NCBI GenBank assembly: GCA_945877235.1 | Contig: CAMCRF010000001.1 | Coordinates: forward strand, 372,001 to 436,000 | Length of the DNA: 64,000 nt | Direction of reading: 5' to 3' | From: Bordetella parapertussis | GTDB lineage: Bacteria; Pseudomonadota; Gammaproteobacteria; Burkholderiales; Burkholderiaceae_A | Shown: positions 1 to 8,866 of the stretch, piece after piece | Position numbering within the stretch: position 1 is the stretch's first letter | Layout of the letters: every line of letters starts with the position of its first letter | Made by a program: the position numbers and the translations under genes | The notes under the pieces: generated by a model | Databases searched by the model: none | Told to the model about the DNA's origin: nothing | Seen by the model: the letters and a program-made list of their open reading frames with translations, nothing else

Positions 1-545
1 CCCAAGCGCGTATGGTTCGCCAACTCACGCACCTCCCCGATGGGCAGTGGCTTCGGCATTCGGGTCTTCAGAGTGGCCTGCCTCAATCCACGGCTAGCCT
101 CGCCCATCTGTTGAGCGAGCGACTCCAGACGGCCCTCAGCGTGACAGGACTTCAGGGCGCATGGGAATCGATTCGTGGCGCTGCGAGTCCAGCGCTCTGT
201 CAAAACGCTCGGCTCGGAGGCTCACTGGTTCTGGGCACCCGATACTGGAACGCCACGTCATCCATCCTGATTCAGACCCCTCCGATCCATGCAGCGCATT
301 TTTCGCACTGGCTGCCAGGGGGTGGACGCTATGTCATGCTGAAGACCCTTCTGAATGAAGTCTTACAAAAGACCATGACTGTGCGCATCCGCATTCAACC
401 CGACGCCTCAACGGTTACACCTGCCCGCTTAGGAGGTGGACAACCTGTGCGCCTAGGTCAAAGCGCCTGGATTAAAACGAGACCGGACACCTTAGGGCTT
501 CCGAGCGTAAGCCTCTCGCTAGGGGGGGAAACGTATGGCTGCTGA
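1..545 (+). CDS. tssG: TssG, T6SS baseplate subunit (5'-truncated by window edge)
   Basis: This is the C-terminal part of a reading frame that is already open at the left edge (in-frame codons from base 3), so about 180 residues of a protein normally near 330 are visible. TssG is a wedge subunit of the T6SS baseplate and works with TssF, TssE and TssK in the cytoplasm. The end of the protein carries the family-like segment LGQSAWIKTRP, and the gene sits directly before clpV with an 11-base overlap, the usual tssG-tssH arrangement. An internal ATG at 12 is unlikely to be the real start. The call rests on this C-terminal match plus context; tssB, tssC, hcp, tssE and tssF presumably lie upstream, outside the window. 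Confidence 0.85.
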   Translation, partial: QARMVRQLTHLPDGQWLRHSGLQSGLPQSTASLAHLLSERLQTALSVTGLQGAWESIRGAASPALCQNARLGGSLVLGTRYWNATSSILIQTPPIHAAHFSHWLPGGGRYVMLKTLLNEVLQKTMTVRIRIQPDASTVTPARLGGGQPVRLGQSAWIKTRPDTLGLPSVSLSLGGETYGC

Positions 546-3012
546 CATGAGAGCGCTCATCTTGAGATTGAACGCGGCCGCACGCAGCCATCTAGAGCGC
601 GCGGCTGGGCATTGCGTGCAAAAGACTCATTTCCAAGTAGAGCCCGAGCACCTCCTCTGGGCGCTGACGCATCCAACGCTGGCAGGCTTCTCGGCACTAC
701 TGGAGGCACATGCGCTTCGGCTTGATGCAATTCAGATGGAGCTTGACGCTGCACTTGAGGGCTTCAAAACCGGAAACGAGCGGACCCCCTCCTTTTCGCA
801 TCAGCTCAGCGCAGTGCTTGAGGATGCATGGCTCAAAGCGTCCGTCAGTCTTGGCGAGAGTGCTGTGCGACCGGAGCACCTTGTATGGTCCCTTGCGACA
901 TCAGAGGCCGTGGCTCCCTTGGTGGCGCAATCTGCACCCACAATGCTTCGGCTGCCGAGCACGGCACTGCAGGAATGGGTCTGCTCCTCGAGGACAAACA
1001 GCCCCGACTCTGATCTCAACTCAGAGGGCAGAGACACCGCACTCAGCCTTTACTGCCAGGACCTCACTGAGGCGGCGAGGCGGGGGCGCCTAGACCCCGT
1101 CGTAGGCCGCACGCACCAGATTCAGTCTTTGGTCGAGATCCTGATGCGCCGTCGCCAGAACAACCCAATCTTGACAGGAGAAGCCGGGGTTGGGAAAACC
1201 GCTGTGGTCGAGGGATTCGCTCAGTGGGTTGTGCAAGAGCAGGTTCCACCCATGCTCCGTTCGGTTCGGGTCTTGAACCTCGATCTTGCGCTCTTACAGG
1301 CGGGAGCGGGCATGAGAGGCGAGTTTGAGTCCAGACTCAAGCAACTGATCGACGAGGTCAAGCGTTCCCCAACACCCATTGTGCTGTTCATTGATGAGGC
1401 GCATCAGCTGATTGGTGCTGGGGGCTCCGAGGGAATTGGCGATGCAGCCAATATTCTGAAGCCCGCACTCTCTCGGGGTGAGCTGCGCACCATCGCAGCG
1501 ACGACATGGTCTGAGTACAAGCAACACATCGAGAAGGACCCAGCGCTTGCGCGGAGGTTCGAAGTGGTTCAGGTGTCTGAGCCGAGCCCAGAAGAGGCAG
1601 AGGACATGCTCTTGGGTATGGTTCCCACCCTTGAGAAACACCATCACGTTCAGGTCCTCGATGCCGCCATTCGAGCGGCCGTAGACCTGACAAGCCGCTA
1701 CGTGTCTGGGCGCAAGCTTCCCGACAAGGCCATTGTTGCGCTCGATCGCGCCTGTGCACGTGTGGCACAGGCACAGGCCGGACAGCCCAAGGCACTCACC
1801 GAGGCGGTTGCCAATAGAGACAAACTCTCCAGAGCCCTCGAGCGTCTCGCGCGTATGCAGGCCCGCGGAGAGACGGTTCCAGCAGATGCCCTATCCATGG
1901 CTCAGGCAAACCTAGACACCGCCGACAAGCACCTTGCATCACTGCGTTCCGCCATTGCCGGAGGTCGCGCGTCAGACATCGTGCCAAGCGCCGTCGATGA
2001 AGAGACCATTGCTGCAGTGGTGTCTGATTGGACCGGAGTTCCGCTCGGTCGACTCAAGCAAGCACAACACCAAACTGCGCGCGGCCTCTTTGTCCAACTC
2101 TGCAGGCAGTTGCGCGGACAGGACGATGCCCTACGGGTCATTTCGGACCAGGTGCTAAGCCATCAGGCTGGACTTTCGGATCCCAGCCGACCGACTGGGG
2201 TCTTCTTGCTGGCTGGGCCCAGCGGAGTCGGGAAGACTGAGACTGCCTACCAACTCGCCGAGCTGCTCTACGGCGGGCGGGACCAGCTCATCTTATTGAA
2301 CATGACTGAGTTCCAAGAGCCGCACTCCGTCTCCGGCATTAAGGGATCGCCACCGGGGTATGTTGGCTACGGCAAAGGCGGCGCACTCACGGAGGCGGTT
2401 CGTCGCAAGCCACATGCCCTGATCCTGCTTGACGAGGCAGAGAAGGCGCATCCCGACGTGCTCGAGCTGTTCTACCAGGTCTTTGACCGTGGGATGTTGG
2501 AGGACGCTGAGGGAACACTGGTTGACTTTCGCCAGTCGCTCATTATTGTCACCACCAATCTTGCAGACACCCTAGTTGAGTCACTCTGCTCCGATGACCC
2601 AAACATTTCCCAGGAAGCGCTCTGTGCACGTTTGACGCCAGTGCTCAGCCAGACCCTTCGGCCAGCCCTTATGGGACGCATGACACTCGTTCCATTTCGG
2701 CCGCTCGGAGCCGCCCATCGAGAGCAAATTGCCATTGCACAACTGGAGTCGGCCGCGCTGAGAGTGCAAACCATGCATCGGGTCCCCCTTACCTGGGATG
2801 CGGACCTGCCACTTCAAATGGCTGAGCGCTGCCAAGGCAGCACTGGCGTGCGAGCCCTCAGCCAGCTCATTCGTCAGAGCGTGCTTGCGCCTCTTGCGAG
2901 CCAGCTGCTCGACTGCGCCGCCAGCGGAGATCGGATCACCGAGGCCCATTTATCCTGGGCCGAAGGACTTCAGCCCATTGCACTCAAGGTCCAGCGAGAG
3001 AGGCAAGCGTGA
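535..3012 (+). CDS. tssH: TssH/ClpV, T6SS sheath-disassembly AAA+ ATPase
   Basis: A Clp/Hsp100 protein of 825 residues. The N-terminal repeat domain (about 1-150) is followed by AAA-1 with Walker A GEAGVGKT near residue 216 and Walker B VLFIDEAH near 285, then a middle domain, then AAA-2 with GPSGVGKT near 560 and [14 protein letters not shown] near 627. In T6SS this hexamer pulls apart contracted TssB/TssC sheath so it can be reused. Position between tssG and vgrG separates it from the chaperone ClpB. It is somewhat short for ClpV (usually about 870-900); the helical middle domain (about 430-510) looks reduced. The start overlaps tssG by 11 bases, and its stop overlaps the vgrG start as GTGA. 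Confidence 0.95.
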   Translation: MAADMRALILRLNAAARSHLERAAGHCVQKTHFQVEPEHLLWALTHPTLAGFSALLEAHALRLDAIQMELDAALEGFKTGNERTPSFSHQLSAVLEDAWLKASVSLGESAVRPEHLVWSLATSEAVAPLVAQSAPTMLRLPSTALQEWVCSSRTNSPDSDLNSEGRDTALSLYCQDLTEAARRGRLDPVVGRTHQIQSLVEILMRRRQNNPILTGEAGVGKTAVVEGFAQWVVQEQVPPMLRSVRVLNLDLALLQAGAGMRGEFESRLKQLIDEVKRSPTPIVLFIDEAHQLIGAGGSEGIGDAANILKPALSRGELRTIAATTWSEYKQHIEKDPALARRFEVVQVSEPSPEEAEDMLLGMVPTLEKHHHVQVLDAAIRAAVDLTSRYVSGRKLPDKAIVALDRACARVAQAQAGQPKALTEAVANRDKLSRALERLARMQARGETVPADALSMAQANLDTADKHLASLRSAIAGGRASDIVPSAVDEETIAAVVSDWTGVPLGRLKQAQHQTARGLFVQLCRQLRGQDDALRVISDQVLSHQAGLSDPSRPTGVFLLAGPSGVGKTETAYQLAELLYGGRDQLILLNMTEFQEPHSVSGIKGSPPGYVGYGKGGALTEAVRRKPHALILLDEAEKAHPDVLELFYQVFDRGMLEDAEGTLVDFRQSLIIVTTNLADTLVESLCSDDPNISQEALCARLTPVLSQTLRPALMGRMTLVPFRPLGAAHREQIAIAQLESAALRVQTMHRVPLTWDADLPLQMAERCQGSTGVRALSQLIRQSVLAPLASQLLDCAASGDRITEAHLSWAEGLQPIALKVQRERQA

Positions 3013-5045
3013 GAGACGGTTATCTCAAGGATGGATCTCGCGTGGTGATACAGACGCTCCTTGCAGGATCGAAGGTATGGGCAGAGTCTTTGCGTGCAGA
3101 CGAGTGGCTTTCTCGGCCATTTGATATGGCGCTCGCTCTTGGGAGTGCAGACGCATCACTCGATGGTGCTGCGCTTTTGGGAACCGCCGTTCACATCACA
3201 GTGGAGCAGAACCGCGGACCAGCTCGCGATTTTCACGGCATTGTGAAGGGCTTCTCGCTGGTGGGATTTGATGCGCAAGAGGCGCATTATGAAATGGAGC
3301 TTGCACCCAAGCTGTGGCTGCTGAGCTTGGATCGTGGTCGTCGCATTTTTCAAGGGCACACCGCGGTCGAAATCGTGACGGCCTACGCACAGCGCGTGGG
3401 TCTCAGTGTGCGAAACGAGGCGGAGTTTGCCTCTCCCGCCAGGGAATACTGTGTCCAGTACGACGAGACTGCACTCGACTTCATACACAGACTGCTCGAG
3501 CAAGAGGGTATTGCTTACCATTTCGAGCACTCAAGCAGTGATCACACGCTGGTTCTGACGGACGCCCCCTCATCTTTTAAGCCAACAGCTGGCTCAGACC
3601 CACTCGTATTTCGAAGTCTCTCCCAAGCGGGGAGCTTTCCCGATAGCCTGCTTCGATTTGAGTCGAGGGCCCGACTGGTTACCCAGAGCTATGCAGCAAG
3701 GGACTACCAGATGGAGACACCGAACCAGCTCAACTCTGCTGAAACGCAGGCACAGATGGGCTCGGGCAGATCTTATTCTTACCCTAGCCGGCAATTTAGC
3801 AGTCAGGGCAGCAAGCTCTGGCTGGAGCGCTTAGCGCAAGCAGCAGACTGCGAATCACAGTCGTTCCGAGGTGAGTGCCTGAGTCCTAATCTCATGCCTG
3901 GCGTCCAGGTCGAAGTGGCCGAGCACCCGACAGTGCCTTTGAATACAAAGTACAGCGTGACGCAGGTGCGACACTTTGCCGATAACTCAGGCTACCGCAA
4001 TCAATTTAGTGCCATTCTGGCCACTCAGCGGTTCCGTCCAGCACCCCAGACACCCGTGCCACGAGTCCTCGGGAGCCAGACCGCCATTGTGGTGGGACCT
4101 GAAGGCGAGGATATTTATACCGATCGCTTCGGTCGGATCAAGATTCGCTTCTTCTGGGACGAGGATCAAGAGCGGGCAGAGAACAGTTCATGCTGGGTTC
4201 GCGTGTCTCAGACCTGGGCAGGGAACGGATGGGGAACGCTGTTCATCCCACGGGTGGGGCAAGAGGTCGTTGTGACATTCATCGATGGAGACCCAGATCG
4301 ACCCTTGGTAACCGGGTGCGTCTACAACGGCGAGAACGCCCCCCCCGTCTCGCTCCCCGATGCCAAGACACAGACGGTCATTCGATCAAAGCCCACCAAG
4401 GTTCCACCCTCCCTGGCAGAGACCCTCATGGCCGCCGGGCAGTTGGCCATTGACGACTCCCCTGAGGCTGCGGCTGCGTTCCTCTTCAATGCAGCCGAGG
4501 CTGCGCTCGTCGGGGGTGACCGTACCGAGGGCAACGAGATACGACTCGAAGACAAAGAGGAGGAGGAACTGCTCTACCTCCACGCCCAAAAAGACCTCCA
4601 GATCGACATTGAGGACAGCTCAACCACCACCATCTATACCGGCAATGAAACCCACACGATTGAAGAGGGCGACCTCACGGTGGCGCTCAACAAAGGGAGC
4701 GAGTCGCGCACCATTGCAGCAGATCGAACTACCAAAATCGGCGGAGATGATCTGCTCGCAATTGCGGGAAATCGCACCGAGGCCATGGATGGCAACCTCT
4801 CAACGACCGTGAAGGGGAATTACAACCTCACGGTAGATGGCGACCTGAGCATCACGGTCAAGGGCACACTGAAGATCAACTCAACCGGCGCCCTCACACT
4901 CGATAGTAAGGCTGCAGCGACGGTCAAGTCTGCGGCCACACTCTCTCTAGAGGGACTGTCCCTCAACGGCAAGGCGAGTTCTGGTGGCACCATCGACGGC
5001 GGATCCATGCTCACCCTTAAGGGTGGCATGGTGAAGATCAACTGA
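3009..5045 (+). CDS. vgrG: TssI/VgrG, T6SS spike protein
   Basis: A VgrG of 678 residues with a GTG start overlapping the clpV stop. The N-terminal gp27-like region spans about 1-350. The gp5-like OB fold follows, with a family-typical stretch around YTDRFGRIKIRFFWDEDQE and the segment GDPDRPLVTGCVYN (about 360-445). The C-terminal third is a repetitive, Thr/Gly-rich beta-helix with repeats such as ITVKGTLKINSTGALTLDSK. VgrG trimers cap the Hcp tube and carry effectors. There is no obvious enzymatic domain after the beta-helix, so this is probably a structural VgrG whose cargo binds non-covalently. The three following genes are the first place to look for cargo or adaptors. Confidence 0.95.
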   Translation: MRDGYLKDGSRVVIQTLLAGSKVWAESLRADEWLSRPFDMALALGSADASLDGAALLGTAVHITVEQNRGPARDFHGIVKGFSLVGFDAQEAHYEMELAPKLWLLSLDRGRRIFQGHTAVEIVTAYAQRVGLSVRNEAEFASPAREYCVQYDETALDFIHRLLEQEGIAYHFEHSSSDHTLVLTDAPSSFKPTAGSDPLVFRSLSQAGSFPDSLLRFESRARLVTQSYAARDYQMETPNQLNSAETQAQMGSGRSYSYPSRQFSSQGSKLWLERLAQAADCESQSFRGECLSPNLMPGVQVEVAEHPTVPLNTKYSVTQVRHFADNSGYRNQFSAILATQRFRPAPQTPVPRVLGSQTAIVVGPEGEDIYTDRFGRIKIRFFWDEDQERAENSSCWVRVSQTWAGNGWGTLFIPRVGQEVVVTFIDGDPDRPLVTGCVYNGENAPPVSLPDAKTQTVIRSKPTKVPPSLAETLMAAGQLAIDDSPEAAAAFLFNAAEAALVGGDRTEGNEIRLEDKEEEELLYLHAQKDLQIDIEDSSTTTIYTGNETHTIEEGDLTVALNKGSESRTIAADRTTKIGGDDLLAIAGNRTEAMDGNLSTTVKGNYNLTVDGDLSITVKGTLKINSTGALTLDSKAAATVKSAATLSLEGLSLNGKASSGGTIDGGSMLTLKGGMVKIN

Positions 5046-5052
5046 GCGCGCT

Positions 5053-5538
5053 ATGACAACCTCTGAGGCCCTCAACCAGATTCGAGAATTCACGGAGCGC
5101 GGTGTGGTCGTGTTGCGTCAAACGCTTCAGAAAGATGAGCTCAACGGGCTTACTGAATGTTTCGATCTCGCTGGCCAGCTCACGGCGCGCCTGCACTACG
5201 CACACGGGCTGCTCCAGGGTGAAGCGAGCTACTTCAGCCTAGGCCAGCTGGTGAGATCATGCGCCTACGAGGCAGGTTTGCTTCACGGCGAGGCACTCGA
5301 TTACAGCCTATCCGGAGTCCTCATTCAGCGCAGCCATTATTTAAACGGACTCCTGCATGGCACGACCGAACGCCTTTGGACAAACGGCGCCGTCATGGAG
5401 CGCCAATCCTTTGAACATGGGCGCCCAACGGGCCCCGTCGAAGCCTTCGACTCAGAGGGTTCACCGCTTGAGAGTCAGGCTCAGACGCGAACCGAGAAGC
5501 CCAGCCTGCTTCAGAGACTTTTCACGGGAGATGCGTAG
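5053..5538 (+). CDS. MORN/YwqK-type repeat protein in the vgrG cassette
   Basis: A 161-residue soluble protein built from about four MORN-like repeats. Each has the pattern of a turn, Y-x-x-G-L-L-x-G and an aromatic strand (YAHGLLQGEASYF, YEAGLLHGEALDY, YLNGLLHGTTERL, FEHGRPTGPVEAF). Such repeats occur in YwqK-family proteins that annotation pipelines often label antitoxins. It has no signal peptide or membrane span. It starts 7 bases after vgrG, and its stop overlaps the next gene by 8 bases. From the position I infer an effector-associated role (immunity, chaperone or adaptor for the VgrG/PAAR spike), but the sequence alone does not decide this. It could also be a cargo protein. Confidence 0.7.
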   Translation: MTTSEALNQIREFTERGVVVLRQTLQKDELNGLTECFDLAGQLTARLHYAHGLLQGEASYFSLGQLVRSCAYEAGLLHGEALDYSLSGVLIQRSHYLNGLLHGTTERLWTNGAVMERQSFEHGRPTGPVEAFDSEGSPLESQAQTRTEKPSLLQRLFTGDA

Positions 5539-5926
5539 CGTGGGCAAACTCGTTTGTAGCGGCGCAATGCTCAAATGCTCTTTTGGTATGGCGCCAGGCA
5601 GCCTCAACGTCCTGCCTTTGAATCGTGTGCAAACCGGCGCGCCGGATGCAAACGTGATGGACAACATCGCCTTCGTAAATGTCGCTCCGTTCGGGATGTG
5701 TCAGTCGCTTGCAAACCCAACAGTTGCCGCTGCAACTGCAGCCGCTATGGGGGCGCTCACGCCCATGCCATGTGCACCTGTGACACCCGCACCCTGGGTC
5801 CCAGGCAGTGCAACAGTCCTGATTGGGGGTATGCCGGCGCTGCAAGACAGCTCAAAACTACTCTGTATTTGGGGGGGAAGCATTGAGATCTCAATGCCAG
5901 GCCAGCAGACCGTGGAGGTTCCATGA
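5531..5926 (+). CDS. PAAR-like DUF4280 protein, probable T6SS spike tip
   Basis: A protein of about 131 residues (start ATG 5531; a GTG at 5540 is a possible alternative). It matches the DUF4280 PAAR-like family: GAMLKCSFGMAPGSLNVLP at the N-terminus, FGMCQSLANPTVAAATAAA in the middle, the Pro/Cys-rich PMPCAPVTPAPWVPG, then a small glycine-rich C-terminal half ending in ISMPGQQTVEVP. PAAR proteins form the sharp cone on the VgrG trimer, with metal-binding Cys/His residues. No toxin domain is fused, so it is a bare tip. The stop overlaps the next start as ATGA, implying coupled translation. Confidence 0.88.
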   Translation: MRSVGKLVCSGAMLKCSFGMAPGSLNVLPLNRVQTGAPDANVMDNIAFVNVAPFGMCQSLANPTVAAATAAAMGALTPMPCAPVTPAPWVPGSATVLIGGMPALQDSSKLLCIWGGSIEISMPGQQTVEVP

Positions 5927-6120
5927 AGATCGAGTTTCAAGTCTCTCTTCAAGGCAGGCTTGCAGTCATTGTGGTGATTTGCATCATTTTGATTCTGGTG
6001 TTGACCGGTGCAATTGGCTTCTCATTGGGTTGGAAGGCCGGCCATCTCGATGCAACCCAGGCGGCTGCAACGACGAAGCCCAACAAGCCCGCACCCCCCG
6101 CGGCCGGGAGCGGCTCATGA
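5923..6120 (+). CDS. Small single-span membrane protein in T6SS operon
   Basis: A 65-residue protein with a short amphipathic N-terminus, one strongly hydrophobic segment (about residues 13-37, containing VIVVICIILILVLTGAIG) and a C-terminal tail rich in Ala, Pro, Thr and Lys. It has no lipobox and no recognisable domain. It is locked into the operon by ATGA overlaps with both the PAAR-like gene and tssJ, so it is very likely translated. The position before tssJ-K-L-M suggests an accessory of the membrane complex or a membrane partner of the spike cargo; that is inference. I do not recognise a named family. Confidence 0.65.
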   Translation: MKIEFQVSLQGRLAVIVVICIILILVLTGAIGFSLGWKAGHLDATQAAATTKPNKPAPPAAGSGS

Positions 6121-6614
6121 GACAACTGATTGGCATGATCCTGATCTCCATCGGCCTACAAGGATGCTCCACGCCCGCCTTTATCAAAGATGCAACGGAC
6201 TGGGTCATTCCCAGCGGAGACAAAATTCAGTGGCGCTCATTGCAGCTTCAGCCACAGCCGAATGCGAATCAAAACTCTCCCATTGCGGTTGACCTGGTGT
6301 TGGCGCTCGATCTGATCACGGCAGATAAGCTAGAAACGCTCACAGGCGCGCAGTGGCATGCACAGAAGGAGGCCTTGTTGCCTGGCCTACAAGGCATGGT
6401 GAGTATTCGGCGATACGAGCTCACACCGGGTCATGGCCTTCAGATCCCAGAAGCGGATCTGCCCAAGGAACGCGCAATGCGTGTGCTTGTATTTGCTCAT
6501 CTCAAGGCTGAAACGCTAGGACGACTCCGACTAAACCCCAAGCTTCGGCAGGTGGTGATTGAAATCGGCGAGGCCGACCTCTCCTTGCGAACAGACCCGC
6601 CCCCGCGCCCCTGA
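6117..6614 (+). CDS. tssJ: TssJ-like T6SS outer-membrane lipoprotein
   Basis: A 165-residue protein whose first 17 residues form a lipoprotein signal peptide with lipobox LQGC (modified Cys at about 17). The remainder is a small beta-rich domain with NSPIAVDLVLALDLIT and MRVLVFAHLKA, plausibly the transthyretin-like TssJ fold. TssJ is anchored in the outer membrane and binds the periplasmic end of TssM. The call rests on the lipobox plus the position directly before tssK, tssL and tssM. Sequence resemblance to well-known TssJ proteins is weak, so it may be a divergent member. The start overlaps the previous stop as ATGA. Confidence 0.75.
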   Translation: MRQLIGMILISIGLQGCSTPAFIKDATDWVIPSGDKIQWRSLQLQPQPNANQNSPIAVDLVLALDLITADKLETLTGAQWHAQKEALLPGLQGMVSIRRYELTPGHGLQIPEADLPKERAMRVLVFAHLKAETLGRLRLNPKLRQVVIEIGEADLSLRTDPPPRP

Positions 6615-6631
6615 ACACAGGACCATTGAAC

Positions 6632-7966
6632 ATGAAATCCGATCTCCAAAACGCACACATTCAATGGCACGAGGGCATGCTGCTGAGCCCTCAGCATTTC
6701 CAGCAGGAGGCTGCAAGAGTCGACAGCCTCATGTCATCGCAGCTGCTGCGGTCTCAACCTCGGGCATGGGGAATTGCGTCGCTCTCAGTGTCTGAGGCCG
6801 CGCTTGCATCACAGCAATTTGAGGTGGAGCAGCTCGAGGCCATCCTGCCCGATGGCACGCTGGTGTCATGGCCAAACGGACTCTCACGCCCACTGCGGCT
6901 CGACCTCAAGCCCTTTGCCGAGCAGCTCGAGCAAGGCACCCTACCCGTTTATTTGGCCTTGGCCTCACGCAGGGGGCTTCCAGATGGGGAACGCTTGGGG
7001 CGATTTGAGCCGCTCGTTTTTGCACCCATTGAAGACGAGGTATCCAATGCAGAGCCGGTCGACGTGCCGAGGCTGGCCTACAGCTTGCAGCTTTTTGCGG
7101 GCGATCGACCCCCATCAACCCTGGTCTCCTTCCAGATCGCGAGCCTGGAGGCTGAGGGCGGCCTCATTCGACCCGGATCCTTTATACCGGCCCTTCTGCA
7201 GCTCAGCGCTTCCCCTTCCCTGCTCAAGCGCATAGAGAATCTCTCCGCTCTGATCAGAAGCCGTGCGCACTTTCTTGCAAGACTCGCCAGTGCACAGGCC
7301 GATCCTCAACGTACAGCAGATCGGCAGGTTCAGCTGCATCGCCTGCACTGCCTCGTTCAGGGCCTGCCCGCATTGGAGCAACTGGTGAGCGCCCCTGATG
7401 CCGACCCGCTCTTCGCCTTTCGGACGCTCTGCAGCCTCATTGCGCCCCTCAGCGAGCTTCGTCCCGCGCAGCTACCTGAGCCCCCACCGCTGCTAGAGCA
7501 AGCGAACCCGGGACCCGGTTTTACCGCATTGCTCACACGCCTCGAAGATGCGGTCAGTGAGATCAGTCAAGACTATCGTGAGGTTCGGTTTGAGACTACG
7601 GCCGAGGGCTTCCGACTCAAGCTTCGCCCTGAGTGGCTTGAGCATCGTCTGGTGCTCGGTGTTCAAGGATCTCAATTGGAACAGGCAGCAGACTGGATCG
7701 ACACGGCACTCATCGGGCTGGAGGATTTGATGCCAGACCTGCGAGCGAGACGTGTTCTGGGGTTGCGCAGGCACCGCATCGCAGCAGCGGAGGAGCTCGG
7801 ACTCAAGCCGCTTCCTAACGTCGCGTTCTTTGAGATCGCATCATCTGAGTCACTGCTTGCGCCGGATTCGGTCTTGATCATCGAGCCATCGGCTCGACTG
7901 GGTCTGTCGGCGCGGCCGAGTCATGTTGTGCTCTACGTTGCAGGACTTCTGCGGAGTGCCGCTTAG
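6632..7966 (+). CDS. tssK: TssK, T6SS baseplate-to-membrane connector
   Basis: A 444-residue protein with the TssK N-terminal signature IQWHEGMLLSPQHFQQ, a typical length and the late segment YREVRFETTAEGFRLKL. TssK trimers link the baseplate (TssE, TssF, TssG) to the cytoplasmic parts of TssL and TssM. I chose the ATG at 6632, which has an AGGA about 9 bases upstream; a TTG six bases earlier is in frame but less likely. The gene lies 17 bases after tssJ and 3 bases before tssL. Confidence 0.93.
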   Translation: MKSDLQNAHIQWHEGMLLSPQHFQQEAARVDSLMSSQLLRSQPRAWGIASLSVSEAALASQQFEVEQLEAILPDGTLVSWPNGLSRPLRLDLKPFAEQLEQGTLPVYLALASRRGLPDGERLGRFEPLVFAPIEDEVSNAEPVDVPRLAYSLQLFAGDRPPSTLVSFQIASLEAEGGLIRPGSFIPALLQLSASPSLLKRIENLSALIRSRAHFLARLASAQADPQRTADRQVQLHRLHCLVQGLPALEQLVSAPDADPLFAFRTLCSLIAPLSELRPAQLPEPPPLLEQANPGPGFTALLTRLEDAVSEISQDYREVRFETTAEGFRLKLRPEWLEHRLVLGVQGSQLEQAADWIDTALIGLEDLMPDLRARRVLGLRRHRIAAAEELGLKPLPNVAFFEIASSESLLAPDSVLIIEPSARLGLSARPSHVVLYVAGLLRSAA

Positions 7967-7969
7967 GTT

Positions 7970-8866
7970 ATGGCTCGAATTATTCGCCACTCCATCAAGT
8001 CGAATCTGATGCGCGAGAGCCCGAGAAGCCTGCTCCTGGAGCAGCTCGGCGCCTTCGCATTGGCCATCACGCGAGTCATCGAATCTCATCCACCCACATC
8101 AGAGCCTGAAACAACCGAGCAGCTTCAGCGCGCAACAGCAAGTGCCAAAGCCGTGGCCGAGCAGGCCCATACCCAGCTCGCAGACTTGCTGACGGCACAG
8201 GGACTTGAATTATCAGCACGCGGCACAGAGCCCGAGCGCGCGTTGGCTCAAGAGGCGCAATACCTCAAAGTTGCGCTTGCCGACGAGATCTTGATCCACT
8301 CTGCCTGGGCTGGTCAGCCGCCATTTTTAGACCATCTCCTGGAGATGGCACTCTTTAAAACATCGCGTGCCGGACAGGAAGTGATCGACCGAATTGAGCG
8401 CTTGCTCGCAAGACCTACAGATTCTGCCCAGCTGCTCGTACCCCTGTACCTGTTTGCGTTGAACCTTGGGTTTGAGGGCAGGCTTCGACCGCTCTCGCGG
8501 TTGCGGGCAGATGCGGGTTCAACGCGAACCGTTCAAGATCTCAAGCAATCCCTCTTCCGGCTTGTGCACCATCGCGACCCGGAGCCGCTCCATGCGCTTC
8601 AAAGAGCCGCAGCCCAAACGCAGAGGGTCATGTCCGAGCAAGCCTACCTTCACACGCTTCAGAACATGGTGCCGGTGCGCAGCTGGAGGCTCTCACGTGC
8701 GGGTGCCTGGATGATTGGCTGGGCCCTTGCGCTGCTCCTGTTGTCACAGATCGGTTGGGTTCTGCTGTCTGCGCCGCTCCGATCAGCAGTAAAGGGGAAC
8801 GAGGTTACTCAGGCAGCACCCTCAGAGCGTGGTGATGAGTCAAGGAGCACAGCACGTGGGCAGTAG
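7970..8866 (+). CDS. tssL: TssL (DotU/IcmH family), T6SS inner-membrane protein
   Basis: A 298-residue DotU-family protein. The cytoplasmic helical domain (about 30-235) includes the conserved-looking YLKVALADEILIHSAW and YLFALNLGFEGRL. It is followed by one C-terminal transmembrane helix (about 243-265, around IGWALALLLLSQIGWVLL). The 30-residue periplasmic tail has no OmpA-like peptidoglycan-binding domain. TssL, TssM and TssJ form the trans-envelope complex, so cell-wall anchoring must come from another protein or be absent. It starts 3 bases after tssK and overlaps the tssM frame at its 3' end. Confidence 0.92.
   Translation: MARIIRHSIKSNLMRESPRSLLLEQLGAFALAITRVIESHPPTSEPETTEQLQRATASAKAVAEQAHTQLADLLTAQGLELSARGTEPERALAQEAQYLKVALADEILIHSAWAGQPPFLDHLLEMALFKTSRAGQEVIDRIERLLARPTDSAQLLVPLYLFALNLGFEGRLRPLSRLRADAGSTRTVQDLKQSLFRLVHHRDPEPLHALQRAAAQTQRVMSEQAYLHTLQNMVPVRSWRLSRAGAWMIGWALALLLLSQIGWVLLSAPLRSAVKGNEVTQAAPSERGDESRSTARGQ

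Noticed and set aside
535..3012. Calling the Clp ATPase ClpB
   Set aside because: The position between tssG and vgrG with overlaps on both sides identifies it as the T6SS ClpV.
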